22,837 bases of DNA from contig JALOCI010000046.1 in assembly GCA_023227835.1 (NCBI GenBank), positions 1 to 22,837 of the forward strand, written 5' to 3'. The position numbers and the translations under genes are program-made. The notes beneath the pieces were generated by a model. It was not told the origin of the DNA. It saw only the letters and a list, made by a program, of their open reading frames with translations, and made no database searches. The stretch comes from Bacteroidales bacterium. Lineage in GTDB: Bacteria; Bacteroidota; Bacteroidia; Bacteroidales; UBA932. Within the stretch, counting starts at the first letter, position 1; every line of letters begins with the position of its first letter. Shown in pieces: positions 15,487 through 21,597 of this stretch.

Positions 15487-16230
15487 TCAAATGGAAAATC
15501 CCAAAATCATATATATCTTGTTCAGATTTGGATTAGCTACAAGTGAACACTGGACAGGAACAGAAAAGTGATCTGTTAATTTTATCTCTTTTGATAGTTT
15601 TAAGCCGATATTAGTGACACTTGGCTTAGTATTGAGATAAAATGCGGTCTCACCTGCATTTATGTCAGGCTTGTCTAAGGCTGCACCTATAAAAGCGTTA
15701 AAATCCGTCTTATATATCTTTGTTTTGTAACCTATCTCTATGTATTTAGACATAAAAATTTCTCCGTTGCTTCTACGCGAATCGTTGCCAAAAAGATTCA
15801 TGGAAAAAAGAATGGTAACGGGGATTTTATCCGTTCCGTTAAATGCCACTGTACCTTCAAGGATGTGCCCTGTACTCTCTTTTCCCCATTCAAAGTACTT
15901 GTCCTTTGACCCGGTATTCAGACCCGGAAAGAAGTAGTCGGTTAAGGTTGCCGTAAATGTGCTCTTATATGAATATGATAGATATAAATCTGTTTCATCA
16001 TTTGAGGTCCCGGATAAAGAGAAGGCACTCCACGCCCCAATTGAGACAAGGTGTTTCTCGTTTCCCATGTCCAGTCTCATCCATGGCTGTATACTGGGGC
16101 TTTTACCTCCCAAGTCTAGTCCACGCCATACATATCGGTTAAATAAATCTCCCCCGAACGATAATTCCTGCGCATTAATGTTAACGGCAAACAGAATCAA
16201 CAGAAGGACAATAGTAGCTACTCTTTTCAT
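15487..16230 (-). CDS. TorF-family putative porin (outer-membrane beta-barrel)
   Basis: A 247-residue protein with a signal peptide (about 1-20, cleavage near NINAQ). The rest alternates polar and hydrophobic residues in strands, with aromatic girdles, and ends in a terminal strand with C-terminal Ile preceded by Gly-Phe (LGFSI), as in outer-membrane barrels. The opening segment GGDLFNRYVWRGLDLGG matches the start of the TorF/gcw_chp (TIGR02001-type) family. No enzymatic motif is seen. It is first in the operon with amt and the two-component genes, so passage of ammonium or other nitrogen compounds across the outer membrane is a reasonable inference; homologues are described only as putative porins. 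A candidate -7 (TAAATTTA, 16263-16256) and an inverted repeat (16279-16292) lie upstream. Confidence 0.72.
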   Translation of the reverse strand: MKRVATIVLLLILFAVNINAQELSFGGDLFNRYVWRGLDLGGKSPSIQPWMRLDMGNEKHLVSIGAWSAFSLSGTSNDETDLYLSYSYKSTFTATLTDYFFPGLNTGSKDKYFEWGKESTGHILEGTVAFNGTDKIPVTILFSMNLFGNDSRRSNGEIFMSKYIEIGYKTKIYKTDFNAFIGAALDKPDINAGETAFYLNTKPSVTNIGLKLSKEIKLTDHFSVPVQCSLVANPNLNKIYMILGFSI

Positions 16231-16255
16231 ATTAATTTAATTTTTATTTTGAGTA

Positions 16256-16292
16256 TAAATTTAAGATGAAATAAAACGCCATTAAATAATGG
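16256..16292 (-). promoter_or_regulatory. Candidate promoter and operator of the porin/amt operon
   Basis: TAAATTTA (16263-16256, minus strand) is one base off the TAnnTTTG -7 element. Upstream at about the -33 position is CCATTA-AA-TAATGG (16279-16292), a perfect 6-2-6 inverted repeat. NarL-type regulators use inverted half-sites about 2 bases apart, so it may bind the operon's own regulator. This is inference, since short palindromes are common in A/T-rich DNA. No TGGCAC/TTGC sigma-54 site is visible. Confidence 0.35.
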
Positions 16293-16462
16293 ATTTTCTA
16301 AATTACATCTAGGTATTTTACTGAGTATTCTTAATGATTTTATTTGATATTAGCACAAATTGTTAGAATAGCCACTTTATCTGAATTACGAGAAATTTTG
16401 TGAAATGTTATCTGCTAATAAAAAAGATGTACTCGTATAAACAGAAATAAGTTTAGGATTTA

Positions 16463-16494
16463 TTTGCATAAAAGATTTATTATCAATAACTTTA
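16463..16494 (+). promoter_or_regulatory. Candidate promoter of the mini-ORF/beta-propeller genes
   Basis: TTTG (16463-16466), a 20-base spacer and TAACTTTA (16487-16494) resemble the Bacteroidota promoter, with one mismatch in the -7 box. The predicted transcription start near 16501 would give a leader of about 20 bases before the ATG of the mini-ORF at 16522. Confidence 0.5.
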
Positions 16495-16521
16495 TACGAC
16501 TACGTAATATTATTTCTTAAT

Positions 16522-16602
16522 ATGAAAGCAAAGATTGTAATTTTTATCTCCATCATTGTTTTCTCTTGTAACGGAAACAAGAAATCAGAAAAAAAAATTT
16601 GA
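16522..16602 (+). CDS. 26-codon lipoprotein-signal mini-ORF (leader or remnant)
   Basis: The ATG at 16522 opens 26 codons. The first 12 residues are a short hydrophobic signal (KIVIFISIIVF) ending in the lipobox VFSC, followed by a polar NGNKKSEKKI tail and TGA at 16600-16602. It would give a lipid-anchored peptide of about 10 residues after processing. The codons pass through a run of nine A (16589-16597). It lies just downstream of a promoter-like pair and 20 bases before the ATG of the next lipoprotein, whose N-terminus (MKNTFVLVL...LASC) is of the same type. It may be a tiny lipoprotein, a leader for the downstream gene, or the remains of a degraded paralogue. Too short to be sure it is a gene. 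Confidence 0.4.
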   Translation: MKAKIVIFISIIVFSCNGNKKSEKKI

Positions 16603-16622
16603 AGAAACCCTCAGTTAATATT

Positions 16623-17750
16623 ATGAAAAATACTTTCGTGCTAGTACTATACATAGTCATGCTGGCATCTTGCACTTCTTCATCCAAGAGTGATTATGTG
16701 GTAATTAATTTTTTTGAAGAAAAGTTTGACGAATTTTTCTCTGAAAAATCTCTAGAAATAAAAGATTATACTACACTTGAAACTACAAAGGAATCAATAA
16801 TTGGAGAAAATCCGAAGTTGATTATCTATAACGACTATTATTACATTTTTAGCATTTCAACAAAAAAAGTACTCATTTTTGACAAGTCAGGCAAGTTTAT
16901 AAGACCTGTTGGCATAACAGGAAGAGGCCCTGAAGAATATGCTAATGCAGATGATTTCTGCGTAGACAAAAAGAGTAATAATATAGAAATTCTCTCTTTC
17001 CAGGAGCAAAAAATTGTAAAATATGCTTTTGATGGGACTTTCATTTCTTCCATCAAAATTGATGGGCATTCTTTTGCTTTTGCGAAAATGGATGATGGGA
17101 AATATCTTTTTTCAAAAGGAGTAGTAGCTGACTCTCAAATAGGTAATGCCCAGATATACAAGACTGACGAGTCCGGGAAATTGATAGACACCTTATTACC
17201 TGTCAATAATAATGCTGTAAAAGTCCCTATTAATGAGAATAACTTTCAGTTATCCAATGATAAAGTGTATTTCAAAAGTTGGTTCAATAGTAATATATAT
17301 TTAGTTACTAAAGATAGTTGCATATTGTCTGCTATCGTAGATTTTAAAGACCATAAGCTTCCTGATAATATTTTGGAAAAAAATCCTAATGATTTTATGC
17401 AGCAAATAAATAATATATCTTATTACTCCATTGAAAAGTATCTTGAGAATGATAGATATATATACCTGTTTATTTCCAGCTTTGATTATAAACACTTCTT
17501 TCACATACTTTATGACAAAAAAAGCAAAAAATATAGAAAATCATCTTTACCTTCCGATTCAATCTATATGGGACTTGAATATGCAAAAGAGTTAAACTCT
17601 GATAATGAACTTGTTTTTATATCAGACATTAATACTTTATATGAAATTTGTTCTATCAAAGGAATAAAATCAATTAATAAGAAAGCAATACCACAACAGA
17701 CAAGCAACTCCGATAATGCAATTATAAAACTAAAAATAAAAGATTTATAA
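16623..17750 (+). CDS. 6-bladed beta-propeller lipoprotein
   Basis: A 375-residue lipoprotein. The signal ends in the lipobox LASC with Cys17 as the lipidated residue, then a Ser-rich spacer (TSSSKSD). The rest consists of repeated four-strand blades, for example YYYIFSISTKKVLIFDKSGKFIRPVGITGRGPEEY broken by a turn, then EILSFQEQKIVKYAFDGTFI, a pattern seen in the 6-bladed beta-propeller family of Bacteroidota. The GRGPEEY loop is characteristic. No catalytic motif is seen; members are thought to be surface or periplasmic binding proteins of unknown ligand. A TTG at 16599 would add 8 residues, but the ATG at 16623 starts directly at the signal peptide and is preferred. Base composition is more A/T-rich than the flanking housekeeping genes. 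Confidence 0.82.
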   Translation: MKNTFVLVLYIVMLASCTSSSKSDYVVINFFEEKFDEFFSEKSLEIKDYTTLETTKESIIGENPKLIIYNDYYYIFSISTKKVLIFDKSGKFIRPVGITGRGPEEYANADDFCVDKKSNNIEILSFQEQKIVKYAFDGTFISSIKIDGHSFAFAKMDDGKYLFSKGVVADSQIGNAQIYKTDESGKLIDTLLPVNNNAVKVPINENNFQLSNDKVYFKSWFNSNIYLVTKDSCILSAIVDFKDHKLPDNILEKNPNDFMQQINNISYYSIEKYLENDRYIYLFISSFDYKHFFHILYDKKSKKYRKSSLPSDSIYMGLEYAKELNSDNELVFISDINTLYEICSIKGIKSINKKAIPQQTSNSDNAIIKLKIKDL

Positions 17751-17780
17751 AGTTATAATCCAAACTGTCAAAATGAAAAA

Positions 17781-17806
17781 ACGCCGACTAATGTCGACGT
17801 TTTTTA
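17781..17806 (-). terminator. Terminator of the initiator tRNA gene
   Basis: In the minus-strand transcript AAAAAACGTCGAC, a 4-base ATTA loop and GTCGGCGTTTTTT pair with one G-U wobble and end in a run of six T, a normal intrinsic terminator shortly after the tRNA 3' end. Read as the plus strand the same site has a C-A mismatch, which suggests the minus strand is the one used. Confidence 0.75.
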
Positions 17807-17807
17807 G

Positions 17808-17880
<73 letters not shown>

Positions 17881-17891
17881 GTATTGGATTG

Positions 17892-17922
17892 CAAAGGTAA
17901 TACAAAATACACAAAGTGCAAA
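17892..17922 (-). promoter_or_regulatory. Consensus promoter of the initiator tRNA
   Basis: On the minus strand TTTG (17922-17919), exactly 19 bases, then TACCTTTG (17899-17892): a perfect match to the Bacteroidota TTTG/TAnnTTTG promoter. Transcription should start about 5-7 bases before the mature tRNA end at 17880, so the tRNA does not depend on hisS transcription. Confidence 0.85.
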
Positions 17923-17942
17923 TCTATTTTCCTGTTATTCCT

Positions 17943-19307
17943 TTATTTATTTGATAAAAGCCTGTCAACAAGCTCCTCCGATCCAAAAGAAATTTGTTCT
18001 CCAGTAATAAGATCCTTGAGGTTGTACTGGTTCTTCGCAATTTCATCCCTGCCTGCAATCAGCATATATCTTATACCTCGTTTCTCAGCATAGTCAAACT
18101 GCTTTTTCAGCTTTTGAGATTCGGCATAGACCTCAGCCACAACCCCGTTAGACCGTAACTGTTTCAATAAAGGCAACAAAAGCTCTACCTCCTCTTCTCC
18201 AAAATTTGCAATCAGAACTTTTGTCCCTTCAATCACCTCTTTCGGAAATTTATCCAGTGTCAACAACACGTCATAGATTCTGTCGGCACCGAAGGAGATC
18301 CCGACACCCGAGACACCGGGAAGACCGAAAATTCCTGTAAGATCATCGTATCTGCCTCCCCCGCATATACTTCCCATCTCAACATTGTTTGCCTTTACCT
18401 CAAATATTGCACCTGTATAGTAATTGAGCCCTCTTGCCAGAGAGAGATCAAGTTCAACTGTCTGCTTCACTCCGGTTAAACTTACAAGTTCAAAAACCTT
18501 GGCTATCTCATCAACACCCTTGAGCCCTGTTTCTGACCCCTTCAACAAATTTCTCATCACATCCAGTTTCTGCTCAGTGGTCCCCTTTAAGAGTAAAACC
18601 GGCTCAATGGTCTCAATAGCCTTTTCATCAATTCCTCTCTCTCTAAGTTCGTTCTTCACCTCATCAAGCCCTATCTTGTCTATCTTATCTATCGCAACAG
18701 TAATATCAGTAAGCTTTTCAGGATATCCGACAATCTCAGAGATACCGGTCAGGATCTTGCGGTTGTTAATCTTAATGGTAACATCAATACCGAGTTTTTC
18801 AAAAACATCATCTACTATCTGGACAAGTTCCAGCTCGTTGAGCAGAGACTTGCTTCCGATAACATCTACATCACACTGATAAAACTCCCTGTAACGCCCC
18901 TTCTGTGGTCGGTCTGCCCTCCATACCGGTTGTATCTGATAGCGTTTGAAAGGAAATGCCAGTTCATTCTGATGCTGAACTACAAATCTGGCAAACGGGA
19001 CTGTAAGATCATATCTTAGTCCCTTTTCGCAAACTTTGAGAGACAGCGAATTACTGCTTTCCAGCATCTTTGAATCGACTCCGGCAAATGCCTCACCGGA
19101 GTTGAGTATTTTGAAGAGCAACTTATCTCCCTCCTCGCCATACTTCCCTAAAAGTGTAGAGAGGTTCTCCATGGCAGGCGTCTCTATCGGAGAGTAGCCA
19201 TAGAGTTTGAAAACACTCTTTATATTGTTGAATATATAATCCCTGCGGGACATCTCCACAGGTGAAAAATCTCTAGTTCCTTTCGGGATTGACGGTTTTT
19301 GTGCCAT
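17943..19307 (-). CDS. hisS: Histidyl-tRNA synthetase
   Basis: A 454-residue class II synthetase that charges tRNA-His. Motif 1 is in the N-terminal region (KGTRDFSPVE at 9-18, then the helix before YGYSPIETP). Motif 2 is at about 123-150 (VWRADRPQKGRYREFYQCD), the histidine-specific loop is LARGLNYYTGAIFE (about 293-306), motif 3 follows (FGADRIYDVL), and the anticodon-binding domain is at about 360-454. Everything expected is present. A TATCTTTG -7 element is 24 bases upstream of the ATG. It lies after nfnB with a 42-base gap and is followed by the initiator tRNA. The cluster of a synthetase with a tRNA of different specificity is probably chance. Confidence 0.97.
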   Translation of the reverse strand: MAQKPSIPKGTRDFSPVEMSRRDYIFNNIKSVFKLYGYSPIETPAMENLSTLLGKYGEEGDKLLFKILNSGEAFAGVDSKMLESSNSLSLKVCEKGLRYDLTVPFARFVVQHQNELAFPFKRYQIQPVWRADRPQKGRYREFYQCDVDVIGSKSLLNELELVQIVDDVFEKLGIDVTIKINNRKILTGISEIVGYPEKLTDITVAIDKIDKIGLDEVKNELRERGIDEKAIETIEPVLLLKGTTEQKLDVMRNLLKGSETGLKGVDEIAKVFELVSLTGVKQTVELDLSLARGLNYYTGAIFEVKANNVEMGSICGGGRYDDLTGIFGLPGVSGVGISFGADRIYDVLLTLDKFPKEVIEGTKVLIANFGEEEVELLLPLLKQLRSNGVVAEVYAESQKLKKQFDYAEKRGIRYMLIAGRDEIAKNQYNLKDLITGEQISFGSEELVDRLLSNK

Positions 19308-19330
19308 TAAAAGCTAGTTTAAATATCGTG

Positions 19331-19338
19331 CAAAGATA
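19331..19338 (-). promoter_or_regulatory. Candidate -7 element for hisS
   Basis: TATCTTTG on the minus strand fits the consensus and leaves a leader of about 18 bases. No clear -33 TTTG lies at 19-21 bases, where the end of nfnB is. hisS might also be transcribed from the nfnAB mRNA. Confidence 0.45.
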
Positions 19339-19349
19339 TACAAAAAGTA

Positions 19350-20735
19350 CTACTTGGACTTTATATAACTATCAATAGCCTCAGCAGCCTTTCTTCCTGC
19401 CCCCATGGCCAGAATGACAGTTGCCGCACCTGTAACTACATCACCCCCGGCAAATACGCCGGCCTTTGAGGTGACTCCATTATCATCTGCAACAACACAT
19501 TTCCATCTGTTTGTCTCCAGACCTGGCGTTGTTGATGCAATCAGCGGATTTGGAGAGGTTCCCAAAGACATAACAACAACATCTGTTTCTATATCAAACT
19601 CAGAATCCGGAACAGGCACTGGAGAACGTCGGCCGCTCTCATCCGGCTCACCCAGCTCCATTTTGATACATTTTAGACCGGTAACCCAACCCTTCTCATT
19701 TCCTAAAACCTCTACAGGGTTTGTAAGCATTTTGAAATCGATTCCCTCCTGCTTGGCATGATGAACCTCTTCAACCCTTGCCGGAAGCTCCTTTTCAGTC
19801 CTTCTGTATACGATTGTAACCTCCGCTCCCAGTCTGAGAGCTGTTCTCGCCGCATCCATTGCAACATTTCCGCCACCAACTACGGCAACTCTTTTTCCCA
19901 CATAAATAGGAGTATCATAATCCGGATCATAAGCCCTCATAAGGTTGTTCCTTGTCAGGAATTCATTGGCAGAGACAACCCCATTGAGATTTTCTCCCGG
20001 AATACCCATAAACTTAGGAAGACCAGCCCCGGAACCAATAAATACGGCTGAAAAACCCTCATCCTCAATTAGTGAGTCGACAGTAACCGTACGCCCCACA
20101 ACAACATTTGTCTCAATTTTAACACCGAGTGAGCGGACATTCTCAACCTCTGTTCTGACAACAAGTTCTTTAGGAAGTCTGAATTCTGGGATACCATATT
20201 GAAGAACACCTCCCGGTTCGTGAAGCGCCTCAAAGATAGTGACATCATAGCCGTTTTTTGCAAGGTCTGCAGCACAAGCCAAGCCTGCCGGGCCACTTCC
20301 TATAATTGCGACTTTATGGCCATTAGCCTCTTTCTTGTCAGAGAAGCGCACACCGTTTTCCCGGGCCCAGTCAGCAACAAACCTCTCAAGTTTTCCTATT
20401 GCCACAGGTTCTCCCTTAACTCCCAGGATACATGAGCCCTCGCATTGTGACTCCTGCGGGCAGACGCGGCCGCAAACTGCAGGAAGTGAACTATCTTTTG
20501 CAATGATAGCAGCGGCCTCCGTAAAATTACCTTGCTCAACCGCATATATAAACTGAGGTATCTGAATTGACACCGGACATTGCGCTATACATGAAGGCTT
20601 TTTACACCCCAGACAACGCGAAGCCTCCATCTGAGCCTCTTCAGCATTGTAACCGTAACAAACCTCTTCAAAATTTTTTGCTCTCACAGCCGGATCCTGC
20701 TCTCTGACAGGAACTCTTGGTATTTTATTTCTCAT
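19350..20735 (-). CDS. nfnB: NfnB-like subunit of NADH-dependent ferredoxin:NADP+ oxidoreductase (GltD-like)
   Basis: A 461-residue iron-sulfur flavoprotein of the GltD type. An N-terminal domain has cysteines 41, 44, 49, 53 and 88, 92, 98, 102 for two [4Fe-4S] clusters. It is followed by FAD-binding GSGPAGLA (about 147-154), an NAD(P)H-binding GGGNVAMDAARTA (about 292-304) and a C-terminal FAD motif (AGGDVVTGAATV). Taken alone it would be called a glutamate synthase small chain, but no gltB large subunit is present. It lies 1 base after an NfnA-type reductase, so it is better read as the bifurcating subunit that couples ferredoxin and NADH to 2 NADP+. I use ATG 20735; the upstream in-frame ATG at 20780 adds 15 residues and would overlap nfnA. 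The family normally starts at RxKIPRVPVREQDP. Confidence 0.86.
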   Translation of the reverse strand: MRNKIPRVPVREQDPAVRAKNFEEVCYGYNAEEAQMEASRCLGCKKPSCIAQCPVSIQIPQFIYAVEQGNFTEAAAIIAKDSSLPAVCGRVCPQESQCEGSCILGVKGEPVAIGKLERFVADWARENGVRFSDKKEANGHKVAIIGSGPAGLACAADLAKNGYDVTIFEALHEPGGVLQYGIPEFRLPKELVVRTEVENVRSLGVKIETNVVVGRTVTVDSLIEDEGFSAVFIGSGAGLPKFMGIPGENLNGVVSANEFLTRNNLMRAYDPDYDTPIYVGKRVAVVGGGNVAMDAARTALRLGAEVTIVYRRTEKELPARVEEVHHAKQEGIDFKMLTNPVEVLGNEKGWVTGLKCIKMELGEPDESGRRSPVPVPDSEFDIETDVVVMSLGTSPNPLIASTTPGLETNRWKCVVADDNGVTSKAGVFAGGDVVTGAATVILAMGAGRKAAEAIDSYIKSK

Positions 20736-20736
20736 A

Positions 20737-21588
20737 TCAGTGTAATCCGATTTTACATTTATGGTCAGCTTCAACCTCAATATTCTTGTACATCATCTGT
20801 CTTCTCATCGCTTCATCGAAATCTACCTGATAAGCATCAAACTCAGGTCCGTCAACACAGGCAAATTTAGTCTTTCCTCCGACAGAAACCCTGCATGCAC
20901 CGCACATACCGGTTCCGTCCACCATCAAAGTGTTCAGGCTGACTATCAATGGAAGGTTATAAGGTTTTGCGGTAAGGGTGACAAATTTCATCATTATCAT
21001 CGGGCCGATAGCAACTGCCTGATCATAAGTTTTTCCGGAATCCATAAGCTCTTTCAGCATCTCGGTAACAAGCCCCTTCTTGCCGTAGCTCCCATCATCC
21101 GTACAAATGTAAAGATTATCACATATAGACCTCATCTCGTTCTCAAAAATCAAGAGATCCTTGTTTTTTGCCCCTATTATCACATCAACCTTTGCCCCCA
21201 TCGAGTGAAGAAATTTCACCTGAGGATAGACCGGAGCTGTACCGAGCCCTCCTGCTATAAAGAGAAATTTCATCTCTGAAAGCTCCTTGCTGTTTTTATG
21301 AATAAATTCTGATGGTTGGCCAAGTGGACCGGCAAAATCAGTAAAGGAATCACCTTCATTGAGATGGCAGATCTGTCTGCTCGATGCACCCACTACCTGA
21401 GTTACGATTGTTACACTACCTTTCTCTCTGTCAAAGTCGCATATTGTAAGAGGAATCCTCTCTCCCTTATCATGCGCCCTCACAATCAGGAACTGCCCTG
21501 GTTGGGCTGAATGAGCCATTCTGGGTGCATCTACCTCCATCAGAGTTGTTATTGGAGTAAGATCCGCTTTCTTGATAATCTTATACAT
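20737..21588 (-). CDS. nfnA: NfnA-like subunit, ferredoxin-NADP+ reductase type
   Basis: A 283-residue FAD- and NAD(H)-binding reductase with one [2Fe-2S] cluster, the small subunit of the NfnAB electron-bifurcating transhydrogenase. The first part (1-95) is the FAD domain with RIPLTICDFD. The second (about 105-225) is the NAD-binding domain with LFIAGGLGTAPVYPQ. The cluster ligands are Asp224, Cys229, Cys232 and Cys244, with spacings 5, 3 and 12, identical to the Asp-plus-three-Cys set I recall from Thermotoga maritima NfnA (Asp219, Cys224, Cys227, Cys239). Dihydroorotate dehydrogenase electron-transfer subunits (PyrK) are related but normally have four Cys. It lies 1 base before nfnB and 9 bases after the partial GH9 gene. 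Its role in balancing NADH, ferredoxin and NADPH pools is inferred from the family. Confidence 0.88.
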   Translation of the reverse strand: MYKIIKKADLTPITTLMEVDAPRMAHSAQPGQFLIVRAHDKGERIPLTICDFDREKGSVTIVTQVVGASSRQICHLNEGDSFTDFAGPLGQPSEFIHKNSKELSEMKFLFIAGGLGTAPVYPQVKFLHSMGAKVDVIIGAKNKDLLIFENEMRSICDNLYICTDDGSYGKKGLVTEMLKELMDSGKTYDQAVAIGPMIMMKFVTLTAKPYNLPLIVSLNTLMVDGTGMCGACRVSVGGKTKFACVDGPEFDAYQVDFDEAMRRQMMYKNIEVEADHKCKIGLH

Positions 21589-21597
21589 ATATTAAAT

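Larger units (their letters stand above)
16231..16521. other. Intergenic region between divergent porin operon and lipoprotein genes
   Basis: This A/T-rich gap of about 290 bases holds near-consensus promoter elements on both strands (16256-16263 minus, 16463-16494 plus) and an inverted repeat (16279-16292). In the roughly 160 bases between 16300 and 16462 I see no ORF with a signature, no tRNA-like fold and no strong hairpin. Confidence 0.6.

Noticed and set aside
14156..16300. Sigma-54 promoter for the nitrogen genes
   Set aside because: No TGGCAC-N5-TTGC-like sequence was found upstream of the porin, amt or kinase genes.
16580..16625. Programmed -1 frameshift joining the mini-ORF to the lipoprotein at the A run
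   Set aside because: A fused product would carry two lipoprotein signals in series, which makes no sense for export; the A run alone is weak evidence.
16599..17750. TTG 16599 as the start of the beta-propeller lipoprotein
   Set aside because: The ATG at 16623 begins exactly at the lipoprotein signal; the 8 added residues are not part of it and would overlap the mini-ORF stop.
20735..20780. Upstream ATG 20780 for nfnB
   Set aside because: It would add 15 residues outside the family start and overlap nfnA by 44 bases; ATG 20735 matches the family N-terminus and lies 1 base after nfnA.
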